From Salisediminibacterium halotolerans (lineage in GTDB: Bacteria; Bacillota; Bacilli; Bacillales; Salisediminibacteriaceae): a stretch of 64,000 nucleotides of DNA. The notes beneath the pieces are model-generated. The model made no database searches and was not told where the DNA came from. It saw only the letters and a program-made list of their open reading frames with translations. The position numbers were made by a program, and so were the translations under genes. Shown piece by piece: positions 45,791 to 55,797 of the stretch; positions within the stretch are counted from its first letter, which is position 1, and every line of letters begins with the position of its first letter. The stretch covers positions 558,001-622,000 of the forward strand of contig NZ_RKQQ01000001.1 of NCBI RefSeq assembly GCF_003814815.1, given 5' to 3'.

Positions 45791-46213
45791 CAAAGTGTTG
45801 ACAAAGTCATGACATCATTAAATGTCATGTTAAAAGGAACGGATGACGACGCATCGTCCGGCTTCTTTCACCTGAAGGTATCACTGCGACATCGGCTCAA
45901 AAAGACTTCGCCGTGTCTTACTAGTCCGCGGGCGAGCACCGAGCCGATTCGGGCTGATGCCCTGTAGGGTCTCGTCTATCCCGCTATCCCGCAGGAGAAA
46001 GCCGGGATGCTGGGTCACCCTCTTTTTTGAAGCGAGTGTATTAATAAAAAAGAAGCCATGCATCCACTCCTCCGACGCCTCCGGGAAAGCAAGAGACGAA
46101 GATCCGGATTCGGCGGCCTCAGGCCGCCAAATACTAGCTGAGTCCTTGCCCGGGGCAAGCGGAGGATAGTGGATTCATGGCTGACATAAAAATATAGTTT
46201 ATCTGCAGTCTGA
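45791..46213. repeat. Terminator-associated repeat, copy E (423 bp, longest)
   Basis: This non-coding element is in reverse orientation to copy D, between yyzF and htrA. Its left end is GTTGACAAAGTC and its right end GTTTATCTGCAGTCTGAG. It keeps all modules: the ATGACATCATTAAATGTCAT dyad, a GC-rich section with a CGAGAC-type motif, the core palindrome (one base changed) and CTTGCCCGGGGCAAG. Exact 21-bp direct repeats flank it. Overlapping ORFs inside are not coding. Confidence 0.88.
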
Positions 46214-46234
46214 GAAGGAGCAGACACTCCCTCT
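46214..46234 (-). terminator. htrA-proximal hairpin, right copy flanking repeat E
   Basis: This is an exact copy of 45770-45790 located 8 bp after the htrA stop codon, but without a T-tract on the minus strand. Confidence 0.75.
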
Positions 46235-46242
46235 TTCAACCA

Positions 46243-47505
46243 TTACGGCTGCTCTTCAAACACTTCGCGTGCGAGTGTTATGTCGGTTGTCTGTTCTTCA
46301 CCGTCACGGTAGAACGTGACATCGAGCGTGTCATCCACATCCGATTCGTTATATAAATACCGGCGCAGATCGTTCGCATCGGATATTTCCTCATCATCAA
46401 GACCGACAATTACATCGCCGGTTTCTAATCCGCCTTCTTCAGCCGGACTGCCGCCTTCAACATCCTCGACGAGCACACCGCCGGTCACATCGTCGGGAAG
46501 GTTAAACTCTTCTTCCCAAAATGCGCTCGGGATCTCCTGCATCGAACGAAGAACAATGCCCATTTGCGGACGGAGCACTTCGCCGTGCTCCTCTAAATCT
46601 TCTATCGTCGGCAGAACAACTGAGGTCGGGATCGCAAACCCGATGCCTTCAACAGCTTGCTGGGCGATTTTCATCGAATTGATTCCGATCACTTCACCGT
46701 GAATATTTAACAGCGCGCCGCCGCTATTGCCCGGATTAATCGCTGCATCGGTTTGCAAAACTTGCGCGTCCCAATCCGTTTGTCCCGTTCCGGTTAAATC
46801 AATCGGGATCGTCCGGTCAACGGCGCTGATGATCCCTAACGTCACTGAACCTTCAAACGCGAGCGGATTGCCGATCGCAATCGCCGGTTCGCCCGTTTGC
46901 AGCTGGTCGGAATCACCGAAATCAGCCGTCGTATCAATGCCGTCTGCATCGATTGTCAATACAGCTAAATCCGTCAGCACATCTTCGCCGACGATTTCCG
47001 CTTCGACTCGAGATCCGTCATTTAGAGTCACTTCAATATCACTCGATCCGACCGTTGCTCCTTCAATCACATGCTGATTTGTCACAACGTATGCCCGGTC
47101 ACCTTCAATTTTATAAATAACACCGGAACCTGTACCTTCCGGTTCTTCATCCGGACTCTCTTGCTCCGGCATAAAAAAGCCGCCTTCTTCATGAATCTGC
47201 ATATTAACGACGCCGACAACCGCATCTTCGACTTTAGCAACCGCCTCGCTCACTTCTGATGCCGGTTCGATTTCAGCCGATTCAGCCGGCGTATCGCCGT
47301 CGTCTTCCGCTTCTTCTGCTTCCGCAGGATCACTATCGGCCGGCGCTATCGTGTAGGGAAGAAGCCCCTGACCGGCAAGAACCGGTATCGTGAACACGAC
47401 AATCAACGCGCCGATAACCGCGCCGATTAAACCGTATATGCCTGATCGATTCGATTTTTCGCTGCGCTTTTTTCCTTCGTTTGTGTGCTGATCATAATAA
47501 CCCAT
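46243..47505 (-). CDS. htrA: HtrA-like serine protease with PDZ domain (YycK)
   Basis: This 420-aa membrane-anchored S1C protease degrades misfolded exported proteins. A cytoplasmic N-terminus (1-25) leads to one transmembrane helix (about 28-50) and an acidic linker. The protease domain has the triad His in TNQHVIEG, Asp in LTDLAVL and Ser in GNSGGALL. A C-terminal PDZ domain includes GGSPAEEGGLETGDVIVGL. ATG at 47505 is preferred over the upstream in-frame codon. It ends the wal gene block, separated from walJ by about 125 bp. Confidence 0.94.
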   Translation of the reverse strand: MGYYDQHTNEGKKRSEKSNRSGIYGLIGAVIGALIVVFTIPVLAGQGLLPYTIAPADSDPAEAEEAEDDGDTPAESAEIEPASEVSEAVAKVEDAVVGVVNMQIHEEGGFFMPEQESPDEEPEGTGSGVIYKIEGDRAYVVTNQHVIEGATVGSSDIEVTLNDGSRVEAEIVGEDVLTDLAVLTIDADGIDTTADFGDSDQLQTGEPAIAIGNPLAFEGSVTLGIISAVDRTIPIDLTGTGQTDWDAQVLQTDAAINPGNSGGALLNIHGEVIGINSMKIAQQAVEGIGFAIPTSVVLPTIEDLEEHGEVLRPQMGIVLRSMQEIPSAFWEEEFNLPDDVTGGVLVEDVEGGSPAEEGGLETGDVIVGLDDEEISDANDLRRYLYNESDVDDTLDVTFYRDGEEQTTDITLAREVFEEQP

Positions 47506-47629
47506 CGCCCTCACGCTCCTAGATAACAAGATAACTCTAATCTTATTTTACTGAAAATTCAATTTCAGCGTCTAATTGTAAGGCTTCAATCTTGAAATTT
47601 TACATAACCTCTCACACTGAACCATTTTT

Positions 47630-48424
47630 TCAGACAATTCTAAGCGGAGTAGGCTGATACGGATCTGTGTCTTGCAGGCGCACGGCAGCTTGGGTATCAA
47701 TATCATGCTGATTCAGCGTCTGTTCAACGGTCATCCGGGCTAAGTCTTTCATGTTGTTGTCCAAACTTAAATGAGCCAAATACACATTCATCCGCCTGTC
47801 TTTGACGATATCGGCAAGAGCTGTACCGGCATCCGCATTGGATACATGCCCTTCGTCGCCTAAAATGCGCCGCTTCACACTCCAAGGATACTTGCCCATC
47901 CTCAGCATATCCATATCATGATTCGATTCAAAAATCAGTGTATCCGCTTCTTTCGCCATTCCGGCCATATGATCGCTCACATACCCTGTATCGGTTAAAA
48001 TCATCAATTGTTTTCCGGCATGATAAAAGGAAAAAAACATCGGGTCAGCCGCATCATGCGAAACACCGAACGACTCAACAGCTAAATCTTCAAACGACCA
48101 TGATTTCCCCCGTTCTGCGTGAAAACGCAAATCGGACGGGATCGAGCCAATACTTTTTTCCATCGCATTCCACGTCTTTTCGTTGGCGTAGATCGGCAGC
48201 TGATAACGCCGGGAAAGAATACCGACACCTTTAATATGATCACTGTGTTCATGCGAAACGAGAATTCCGTCGATCTCGCTCGGCGACACGCCGATTTGCT
48301 TCAACGACGATTCGATTTTTTTTCCGCTCAAACCGGCATCGACTAATAAACGCTGTTTTCCCGTTTCAAGATAAATTGCGTTTCCTGTACTCCCGCTTGC
48401 GAGTATACTGAACTTAAAGCTCAT
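47630..48424 (-). CDS. walJ: WalJ/YycJ metallo-beta-lactamase-fold hydrolase
   Basis: This 264-aa cytosolic MBL-fold protein belongs to the YycJ/VicX family, conserved at the end of wal operons and linked to coordinating replication and cell wall growth. The metal motif HEHSDHIKG (about residues 59-67), LTDTGYVS and ESNHD are present. ATG at 48424 follows GGAGTG, 8 bp after yycI, so cotranscription is likely. Confidence 0.94.
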   Translation of the reverse strand: MSFKFSILASGSTGNAIYLETGKQRLLVDAGLSGKKIESSLKQIGVSPSEIDGILVSHEHSDHIKGVGILSRRYQLPIYANEKTWNAMEKSIGSIPSDLRFHAERGKSWSFEDLAVESFGVSHDAADPMFFSFYHAGKQLMILTDTGYVSDHMAGMAKEADTLIFESNHDMDMLRMGKYPWSVKRRILGDEGHVSNADAGTALADIVKDRRMNVYLAHLSLDNNMKDLARMTVEQTLNQHDIDTQAAVRLQDTDPYQPTPLRIV

Positions 48425-48432
48425 ATCGTCTT

Positions 48433-49221
48433 TCACTCCATCGATTGTATCGTTTGCAGTTCTCCTTGCTGTGCATCGACGAAAAACCATTCATCGTCTG
48501 CTTCGATTCGCCAAACCGGCGCATATACTTGAAAATCTGCATCCGGCTCGACCAAACTGTAATACCTCAGTTCAGCGTCTTCAACAACCGTATTCATTCG
48601 AATATGCTGCTGGTTAAACAGTCTCTCAACCACTTCAATCGGTGACAAAAGCTCCTGCACCCTGTCTTGCTCGGAAACATTTACCATCGTTTGCAAGTAC
48701 GCCTGCACTTGCATATCTTCGTTTAAATGGAGCACCACATGATAATTTTCACGTTCATACTCGTCAATTTTTCGGCCTTCATGCGTCTGATAAAGCCCAA
48801 TATAATCTTCTTCCTCATTGTATTCAGCGATCTCATACTGTTCGCCTTCATAAATATACTGTTGAGTAAACGCATCAACGCTTGCTGATAAATTCGCGTC
48901 TACAAGCTGATACGGCTGCTCTAACAGCGAATAAATCGTGTGTTCATTTAACATTTCGATATCTTGTCTTTCCGTTTCTTGAGCCAAAAACCGTTCGTCA
49001 AACGTACGCGGCGAGACCGTAATCGGTCCGGCTTCAATATTTTCATCTTCATCATCGAATCTCATTTCAATGTTGTTCGTTTCAAGGCGGTCCTCTAACG
49101 TTGTCTCCGTCATTACCGCTAAATTATCTCCGGACATTTTACTGTAAAGCTGAAAGCCAAGAAAGATATTTAACAAAAGAAACGTTACGATAAAAATCGA
49201 TTTTGTCTTACTCCAATCCAT
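48433..49221 (-). CDS. yycI: WalRK regulator YycI
   Basis: This 262-aa protein has one N-terminal transmembrane helix (about 9-26) and an extracellular domain rich in Asp and Glu. With YycH it binds the WalK membrane region and tunes kinase activity. The identification rests on gene order, topology and MDWSKTKSIFIVTFLLLN. It overlaps yycH by 14 bases. Confidence 0.9.
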   Translation of the reverse strand: MDWSKTKSIFIVTFLLLNIFLGFQLYSKMSGDNLAVMTETTLEDRLETNNIEMRFDDEDENIEAGPITVSPRTFDERFLAQETERQDIEMLNEHTIYSLLEQPYQLVDANLSASVDAFTQQYIYEGEQYEIAEYNEEEDYIGLYQTHEGRKIDEYERENYHVVLHLNEDMQVQAYLQTMVNVSEQDRVQELLSPIEVVERLFNQQHIRMNTVVEDAELRYYSLVEPDADFQVYAPVWRIEADDEWFFVDAQQGELQTIQSME

Positions 49222-50581
49222 CCGCAGTCACCTCCGGATCGTCACTGTCATCCCGCTCATGCATCTCCAGCTCGATCCAGCGGTCGCGGACTAAAACAAA
49301 CCAGCTCGGTTCAAAAGCCGAAAACGACCGGTTGCGATTCATATAATGACCGATCTGTATATCTTGCACCTCATCAACTGCAAACGATTCATTCTCTTCA
49401 ATAAACGTTTCAACTTCACTGAACGGAGCGAGTTCCCGGTCCGTTTCCGTATCAATCGGCTCTTCAGCCAATTGATAAAGCGGACGGGTATACTCGGTGA
49501 TGTCTTCGCCTCTTCGTTCCATTTCCATCATATAATACTCCGATTGATTCGTATTCGAAGACATGACGGGAATCCCATCAACATGCATCCGGTAAGATAC
49601 ATGTTCTTCTGTGTCATATTCGGTAAAATCATCCCAATAAAACGTATCCGTCCAACCGGAATGTCCGTTTACAAACGACCTCGTATCATCGATAATATGA
49701 TCGTCTCCGGCCCTGATGCCATTATGCACATCCGTTTGCGAAAACGACAGAATCATGCCGTCATCGAGAATATGCATCATACGATTGCCGTCCGTATAGG
49801 CATTTTCATTGCCTGTTTGATGATATTCTTCAACGAAATCCGGATCGCTGAACAGCACTTGCCGAAACGCTTGCGGCGATAGATCCGTCGTCTCGTACGT
49901 ATATTGATTCACCGTCAGTTCTTCTGTCAGTACATACCGGACTTGTTGAAACTCAGATTCCGGATCCTCTTCAAATACCCGCGGTTCTGCTGAAGCGCTC
50001 GCTCCTTCACCGGACTCCCGGATATCATCAAGCTGTCCTGCTGAAATATCCGTATCAGCTTCATAGATTTGTTCATGTTCGATATCAACAAACTGCAGCA
50101 CGACCTCAGCGCCGACGGATGAATCATTCTCGGCAGCGACCAAACGGTCAATCTGTTCCAGCGGCAAATCGTTATCTTCAATCGTTAAAATCTCTTCCAT
50201 AATCTCGCCCGGAACCGCTTCGTCAAAAATAAGCTCAATCGCATTATCAATCGACCGGTCAAGCGAAGGCGCATTATGATTTCCCCGCTGTACCAAGTAA
50301 TCGATTTCGACATCTTGCAGTTCATCGAGAACCGTTTTATAAAGGTTATCTTTCGAGGAAATATAATCAATGTTTTCCCCTTGATGAGAAATCACTTCGC
50401 GCGGATGGATCACAGCGCTCAAGGAGCGCGATTCACCGATATCTTCTATTTCAACATACGACTCATCCGGTTCCTCATTGGTCGAGCGATAATCAGGCTG
50501 ATATGACCAAAGCATCCAAGTCATAACGATGCTTGATACGATTAACACCCACAATACACCTGTTTTGATCATTTCAATCAT
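49208..50581 (-). CDS. yycH: WalRK regulator YycH
   Basis: This 457-aa protein has a single N-terminal transmembrane helix (about 7-25) and a large acidic extracytoplasmic domain. It acts with YycI on WalK. The start overlaps the walK stop by four bases (ATGA). Sequence similarity outside the family is low; order and topology support the call. Confidence 0.9.
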   Translation of the reverse strand: MIEMIKTGVLWVLIVSSIVMTWMLWSYQPDYRSTNEEPDESYVEIEDIGESRSLSAVIHPREVISHQGENIDYISSKDNLYKTVLDELQDVEIDYLVQRGNHNAPSLDRSIDNAIELIFDEAVPGEIMEEILTIEDNDLPLEQIDRLVAAENDSSVGAEVVLQFVDIEHEQIYEADTDISAGQLDDIRESGEGASASAEPRVFEEDPESEFQQVRYVLTEELTVNQYTYETTDLSPQAFRQVLFSDPDFVEEYHQTGNENAYTDGNRMMHILDDGMILSFSQTDVHNGIRAGDDHIIDDTRSFVNGHSGWTDTFYWDDFTEYDTEEHVSYRMHVDGIPVMSSNTNQSEYYMMEMERRGEDITEYTRPLYQLAEEPIDTETDRELAPFSEVETFIEENESFAVDEVQDIQIGHYMNRNRSFSAFEPSWFVLVRDRWIELEMHERDDSDDPEVTADGLE

Positions 50582-52407
50582 TTTTGATCACCGCCCTCAT
50601 CCGCATACGGCAAACTGAATGAAAACATTGTGCCTTTTCCCCATTCACTGGAAACCCAAATATTCCCTCCGTGCGCAACAGCGATCTCTTTAGCAATCGC
50701 AAGACCCAGGCCGGTTCCGCCTAAGTTGCGGGAACGGGCTTTATCAACGCGGTAAAAGCGGTCAAAGACGTGCGGAATGTTTTCTTTTGGTATACCGACA
50801 CCTTCATCTTTCACACTGATAATAATCCACTCTTTATCCAATCTCATCGATGCTGTGATCGTTCCGCCTTCCGGGGAATATTTCACCGCGTTCGAGACGA
50901 TATTGTCCATAAGCTGCATCAATTTGTCACGGTCGCCATTGACCGTCACAGCCTGATTCGGCACTTTTCTTTGAAACTGGATTTCCTGATTTTTCGTTGA
51001 CATCTCAAATCGATCGACAACATGGTTCAGCAAATTCGTCACGTTTAATTCATTAAAATACATTTGATCATCTTTGCTGTCCATTTTAGACAGCTGCAGC
51101 AGGTCGTTCACAAGACGAATCATCCGCTCTGTTTCATTCGAGGTCACTTGTACGAAGTGCGGAGCAATATCCGGATCTTCCAATGCTCCGTCATTTAACG
51201 CTTCTAAATAACTCTTCATCGAAGTTAACGGTGTTCTCAGTTCGTGCGAAACGTTAGCAACGAACTCCCGTCTTTCCTGTTCTACACGCTCTTGTTCGGT
51301 GACATCATGCAGGACAGCAATCAAGCCGTTCAATTCACCGTCTTCTTTTTCGATAACCGAAAAATTCGCCTCCAAGACTAATTCATCTTCTACCGTATCA
51401 AAATCAAGTAAAATCGGTTCTGTCATACGATACAAATCGTCAAGCGACATAAAGTGATGAAGATTCAACACTTCTGTAATGTTCTCTTCCATCGCTTTTT
51501 CCTGTTCATGATCTAACATTTCTTCCGCCCGGCGGTTCATTAAAATGATCCGGCCTTTGCGGTCGGTTGCGACAACACCGTCTGTCATGTGCGTCAAAAC
51601 AGATGAAAGCTTACGGCGTTCTCCTTCTGTCGTCGCATTTGCAACTTGCAGTTTGTTCGTTAATTCGTTGAAGGTCGCAGCTAATTGGCCGATCTCATCA
51701 TCACCGTAAACATGAACATTGCGTGAGAAATCTCCCTTGCCCATCAAATCAGCCTGCCGGCGCATGTCAACAATCGGCCGCGTGATCGTTCGCGATAAAA
51801 AGATCCCCAGACCCGCCGTTAATACTAATGAAATCATTGTTCCCGAAAGGAGAATTTGATTAATATCTTGCATCTGATCGTAAATTTCTTCCATCGATGC
51901 TTCAATATAGATCGCGCCGATCACCTGATTTTGATCGGTTTCAACGGGTTGAGCTTGTACACGCATGCGCTCGCCTGTATTAGGGTCCGCTAATACAGCG
52001 CGTTCTACTGTGCCGACAAGTGCCCGCTTAATCCGAAAATCGGTCGTACGCTGATCCTTATAAATCTCGTGTTCAGGATTCGATACTTGAATGACGTTGC
52101 TGTATTCATCAACCACTTGCACATTCGCATTTTCCATTTGAAAAAGTTCGCTTAATATCCCGTCAACACGAGTCTCGAGCGAATCCTCATCTTCATCTTC
52201 ATCCTCATCTCTCGTCATTTCCTGTTCAACATTGTAAGCCAAAAGCTGAGCCCGTTCATCGAGAGATTCATTAAAATTATCGACGAGCTGATCTTCCAGC
52301 TGCTGCGTAAAATAAACACCGATCACCTGCATGGCAATTAAAATCAACAGCACATAAACCGCAACAATTTTAATATGAATCGATTTATAAAATCGAATTT
52401 GGTCCAT
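50578..52407 (-). CDS. walK: Sensor histidine kinase WalK
   Basis: This 609-aa essential kinase controls cell wall metabolism. It has a transmembrane helix at about 10-30, an extracellular sensor (about 35-180), a second helix (about 185-205), HAMP, a PAS domain (about 265-370), and HisKA with NVSHELRTPLTSMKSYLEAL. HATPase motifs are DNIVSNAVKYSPEGG, KDEGVGIP and GGTGLGLAI. The sensor carries a short Asp/Glu run (EDEDEDEDS) that looks like a halophile insertion. It lies 2 bp after walR. Confidence 0.96.
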   Translation of the reverse strand: MDQIRFYKSIHIKIVAVYVLLILIAMQVIGVYFTQQLEDQLVDNFNESLDERAQLLAYNVEQEMTRDEDEDEDEDSLETRVDGILSELFQMENANVQVVDEYSNVIQVSNPEHEIYKDQRTTDFRIKRALVGTVERAVLADPNTGERMRVQAQPVETDQNQVIGAIYIEASMEEIYDQMQDINQILLSGTMISLVLTAGLGIFLSRTITRPIVDMRRQADLMGKGDFSRNVHVYGDDEIGQLAATFNELTNKLQVANATTEGERRKLSSVLTHMTDGVVATDRKGRIILMNRRAEEMLDHEQEKAMEENITEVLNLHHFMSLDDLYRMTEPILLDFDTVEDELVLEANFSVIEKEDGELNGLIAVLHDVTEQERVEQERREFVANVSHELRTPLTSMKSYLEALNDGALEDPDIAPHFVQVTSNETERMIRLVNDLLQLSKMDSKDDQMYFNELNVTNLLNHVVDRFEMSTKNQEIQFQRKVPNQAVTVNGDRDKLMQLMDNIVSNAVKYSPEGGTITASMRLDKEWIIISVKDEGVGIPKENIPHVFDRFYRVDKARSRNLGGTGLGLAIAKEIAVAHGGNIWVSSEWGKGTMFSFSLPYADEGGDQK

Positions 52408-52409
52408 TT

Positions 52410-53120
52410 CTATTTCTCCTGATCAGGCTGACGGAAATAATAGCCCACTCCGCGACGGGTAGCGATCCACATTGGATTGCTCGGATTGTCTTCTACTTTT
52501 TCTCGCAAACGGCGGACAGTGACATCGACCGTGCGAACGTCACCAAAATAATCGTATCCCCAGACAGCTTGCAGCAAATGTTCGCGTGTCATAACCTGGC
52601 CGATATGCCGGGCAAGATAATGGATCAATTCAAACTCGCGGTGCGTTAACTCAATCGGATCTCCGCGTTTTGTGACTAAGTAAGCATCGGGTTGAATCGA
52701 TAAAACACCGATATCGATATTATTCGTTTCCTTTTCCGTGCCTTGCGCCGGAACCTGTTTTCTTCTTAAGTTAGCTTTTACTCGCGCAACCAATTCCCGG
52801 GTCCCAAACGGTTTTGTAACGTAATCATCTGCACCGAGTTCCAAGCCAAGCACCTTATCAATCTCCGAATCTTTTGCTGTGAGCATAATGATCGGCATAT
52901 CGTACGTTTTTCGAACTTCGCGGCATACTTCCATCCCGTCCCGATAAGGCAGCATAATATCAAGCAAAATGAGATCGGGAACATGCTGATTTACTTTTTC
53001 GAGCGCTTCGTTGCCATCGTAAGCGCAAACGACTTCGAACCCTTCTTTTTCAAGACCGAATTGCAAAATATCTGCGATCGGTTTCTCGTCATCAACTACT
53101 AAAATGAGTTGCTTATCCAT
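52410..53120 (-). CDS. walR: Response regulator WalR
   Basis: This 236-aa OmpR-type regulator of wall hydrolases and division genes has a receiver domain with DDE, the phospho-Asp in LILLDIMLP and the Lys in VTKPF. The winged helix has [12 protein letters not shown] and [22 protein letters not shown] at 53120 follows GAGGAG; the longer frame is rejected. It heads the walR-walK-yycH-yycI-walJ operon. Confidence 0.96.
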   Translation of the reverse strand: MDKQLILVVDDEKPIADILQFGLEKEGFEVVCAYDGNEALEKVNQHVPDLILLDIMLPYRDGMEVCREVRKTYDMPIIMLTAKDSEIDKVLGLELGADDYVTKPFGTRELVARVKANLRRKQVPAQGTEKETNNIDIGVLSIQPDAYLVTKRGDPIELTHREFELIHYLARHIGQVMTREHLLQAVWGYDYFGDVRTVDVTVRRLREKVEDNPSNPMWIATRRGVGYYFRQPDQEK

Positions 53121-53234
53121 GTTTACACCAACTCCTCTTCGTACTAGCATCATCTTTTCTATTCTAACATAAGTGGCTTTCTTTTCGCTTATATATCAAG
53201 GCGCGTGTCTTGAAGATTTATGAAAAAGCACCCC

Positions 53235-53260
53235 GCAGTTATTTCCCAGGAAATAGCTGC
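53235..53260 (-). terminator. Second hairpin between the tRNA operon and walR
   Basis: GCAGCTATTTCC pairs with GGAAATAACTGC (one wobble) on the minus strand, followed by GGGGTGCTTTTTC. It may be a back-up terminator. A 14-bp palindrome ATTTCCCGGGAAAT lies beside it. Confidence 0.6.
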
Positions 53261-53277
53261 AGGATTTCCCGGGAAAT

Positions 53278-53308
53278 AAAAAACCCTGCCTCTTATGAAG
53301 AGACAAGG
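53278..53308 (-). terminator. Terminator of the tRNA operon
   Basis: CCTTGTCTCTT pairs along 11 positions with AAGAGGCAGGG around CAT, followed by six Ts on the minus strand, 15 bp after tRNA-Thr. Confidence 0.88.
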
Positions 53309-53322
53309 ATTCAATACGTTTA

Positions 53323-53398
<76 letters not shown>

Positions 53399-53402
53399 AA
53401 AG

Positions 53403-53478
<76 letters not shown>

Positions 53479-53489
53479 ACTATGTAAAA

Positions 53490-53565
53490 TGGCGGTCCCG
53501 ACGGGAATCGAACCCGCGATCTCCTGCGTGACAGGCAGGCATGTTAACCGCTACACCACGGGACC
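53490..53565 (-). tRNA. tRNA-Asp (GUC)
   Basis: A 76-nt cloverleaf with encoded CCA; the anticodon loop CTGTCAC gives GUC. Confidence 0.97.
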
Positions 53566-53617
53566 TTAAAATTAGGATGTATCGGCGACCTGTACACGCT
53601 GACGAAACAGAAAAGCA

Positions 53618-53660
53618 ATTTACTTGCTTTGACTTTGGCAACAAATCAAAGCAAGTAAAT
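53618..53660. repeat. 14-bp inverted repeat between tRNA-fMet and tRNA-Asp
   Basis: ATTTACTTGCTTTG (53618-53631) and CAAAGCAAGTAAAT (53647-53660) are perfect inverted copies separated by 15 bp. The place within the tRNA transcript suggests a processing or attenuating hairpin; there is no clean T-tract. Confidence 0.7.
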
Positions 53661-53664
53661 GAAA

Positions 53665-53727
<63 letters not shown>

Positions 53728-53741
<14 letters not shown>

Positions 53742-53882
53742 GCAATATTAATGAATTTGTGCTGTGCTCCCAGCCTTGTTTTCAAGACTGTCTCTTCCGT
53801 TCCTCACTGCGTTGCGGTACGTCGAGACAACTCACTTCGTTCGTTGCTCCACCCCGCGGCAATATTAATGAATTTGTGCTGT
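53728..53882. repeat. 38-bp direct repeat: duplicated 5' end of tRNA-fMet with leader
   Basis: Bases 53728-53765 and 53845-53882 are identical over 38 bp. The unit covers the first 14 nt of tRNA-fMet plus 24 nt of upstream sequence. The outer copy has no rest of a tRNA. Between them lie about 80 bp containing TGCGGTACGTCGAGACAACT. It looks like a tandem duplication or an insertion or recombination scar in the tRNA operon. Confidence 0.85.
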
Positions 53883-53956
53883 TCTTTTCAAGGCAACACC
53901 GTTCATGCTACCCGATAAAAATCGAAAAGTCAACCTTGAACCGCAAATCATTAGAA

Positions 53957-54031
<75 letters not shown>

Positions 54032-54038
54032 GTAATAA

Positions 54039-54114
54039 TGGTGAGCCATGGAGGATTCGAACCTCCGACCCTCTGATTAAAAGTCAGATGCTCTGCCAGC
54101 TGAGCTAATGGCTC
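54039..54114 (-). tRNA. tRNA-Lys (UUU)
   Basis: A 76-nt cloverleaf with encoded CCA; the anticodon loop CTTTTAA gives UUU. It is the first gene of the operon Lys-Glu-fMet-Asp-Phe-Thr. Confidence 0.97.
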
Positions 54115-54150
54115 ATTTCAAAATGTTTCTCAATCACAAGCACAAAAATG

Positions 54151-54179
54151 ATGATACCACGTATAATAAATCGATGCAA
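54151..54179 (-). promoter_or_regulatory. Sigma-A promoter of the tRNA operon
   Basis: On the minus strand TTGCAT and TATCAT are 17 bp apart, about 37 bp before tRNA-Lys. Confidence 0.65.
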
Positions 54180-54232
54180 TCATTCCTGTGAAATTTTCTT
54201 TTATATTACCATATTTTTTTACCCGGAGCATC

Positions 54233-54276
54233 TAAAAAGCTTTCCTTTTGCAGCAAACAAGAAGCAAAAGGAAAGC
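54233..54276 (-). terminator. Terminator of purA
   Basis: The 13-bp stem GCTTTCCTTTTGC / GCAAAAGGAAAGC is followed by five Ts on the minus strand. It lies 60 bp after the purA stop. Confidence 0.88.
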
Positions 54277-54335
54277 CCGTATCGTTCCTCGTAACCGTGT
54301 AAACAGTCAGTTTACAGATGTCGCAACAACCGCTG

Positions 54336-55622
54336 TTAAGCAAATACACCGCGGACTAAATTCGTTTGATCGCGATCTGGTCCGACTGAAAACATTGAAA
54401 GCGGAATACCGGTCAGCTGCGAGATTCGTTCTACGTAATAAATCGCATTTCGCGGCAGTTCATGCAATGAACGTACGCCGGTGATGTCTTCCGTCCAGCC
54501 CGGCATTTCTTCGTAAACCGGTTCGCATTCCGCAAGCTTTTTCAAGCTCGCCGGGAATTCTTCAATAATTTCTCCGCGGTACTTATAAGCTGTGCAGATT
54601 TTTAATGTTTCAATGCCGGTCAACACATCGATTGAATTTAATGACAAATCGGTGATCCCGCTGACCCGGCGGGCATGACGCACAACAACACTGTCAAACC
54701 AGCCGACACGCCGGGGGCGTCCGGTCGTCGTCCCGTACTCATTGCCGACGTCGCGAATATGCGAACCGGTCTCATCGGTCAGTTCAGTCGGAAAAGGCCC
54801 ATCGCCGACGCGGGTCGTATAGGCTTTAGACACACCCAAGACGTGATCAATCTTTGACGGCCCTACCCCGGAACCGATCGTTACACCGCCGGCAATCGGA
54901 TTAGAAGATGTCACAAACGGGTAGGTACCTTGATCGATGTCGAGCATTACCCCTTGCGCTCCTTCAAACAAGACGCGTTTTCCGTCGTCAAGATGATCGT
55001 TTAAGATGACCGATGTATCGGTGACATAATCAGCAAATTGCTGACCGTATGCAAAATACTCTTCAAAAATATCTTCAATGGCAAACCCTTCGGTTTCGTA
55101 CATTTTTTCAAACAGCCGGTTTTTTTCCCGCAAATTAATTTCCAGTTTCTCTTCAAACGTCTCTTTATCTAATAAATCAGTAATACGAATGCCGATGCGG
55201 GCAGCTTTGTCCATATAAGCGGGACCGATGCCTTTTTTCGTCGTGCCGATTTTATTTTCGCCTTTGTTCTCTTCTTCTAAACTGTCCAGCTTTAAATGGT
55301 ACGGAAGAATAACGTGTGCGCGGTTGCTGATTTTCAAATTGCTTGTATCAACATTGTGTGCATGAAGATACTCAAGCTCTTCCACCAGCGCTTTAGGGTC
55401 AATAACCATGCCGTTTCCGATCACGCAAAGTTTATCTTCATAAAAGATACCGGATGGAATTAAATGCAGTTTATAAGTTGTATCATTAAAGACGATCGTG
55501 TGACCAGCATTATTTCCGCCTTGATAACGGGCAATTATCTCAGCCTGTTCTGATAAATAATCTGTGATTTTTCCTTTTCCTTCATCTCCCCATTGCGTGC
55601 CAACGACGACAACTGACGGCAT
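54336..55622 (-). CDS. purA: Adenylosuccinate synthetase
   Basis: This enzyme condenses IMP with aspartate using GTP, the first step to AMP. It is 428 aa. The GTP loop [11 protein letters not shown] is at residues 8-18, with NNAGHT and the IMP site [10 protein letters not shown]. The C-terminal [10 protein letters not shown] matches the family. ATG at 55622 follows GGAGGTG. It stands alone between dnaC and the tRNAs, as in B. subtilis. Confidence 0.97.
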   Translation of the reverse strand: MPSVVVVGTQWGDEGKGKITDYLSEQAEIIARYQGGNNAGHTIVFNDTTYKLHLIPSGIFYEDKLCVIGNGMVIDPKALVEELEYLHAHNVDTSNLKISNRAHVILPYHLKLDSLEEENKGENKIGTTKKGIGPAYMDKAARIGIRITDLLDKETFEEKLEINLREKNRLFEKMYETEGFAIEDIFEEYFAYGQQFADYVTDTSVILNDHLDDGKRVLFEGAQGVMLDIDQGTYPFVTSSNPIAGGVTIGSGVGPSKIDHVLGVSKAYTTRVGDGPFPTELTDETGSHIRDVGNEYGTTTGRPRRVGWFDSVVVRHARRVSGITDLSLNSIDVLTGIETLKICTAYKYRGEIIEEFPASLKKLAECEPVYEEMPGWTEDITGVRSLHELPRNAIYYVERISQLTGIPLSMFSVGPDRDQTNLVRGVFA

Positions 55623-55797
55623 GAACGGACACCTCCGCAAGTAATAATTTTTTGATCGTTCGTATTCTTTGCCTGACTGACCACCGTCAGTGTATCACCG
55701 GGCGGGGATTCGGTCAATATTTTCCGAACATTAAATAGATGATATCCGTTTTCGTTCGTGTTAAGACAGCCGTTTCCGATGAAGCGCAGACAAAAAT

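Noticed and set aside
45881-46239. Overlapping small ORFs inside repeat E, and similar ones in repeats A and B
   Set aside because: They run across inverted repeats, lack ribosome sites, differ between copies and have no recognisable protein pattern.
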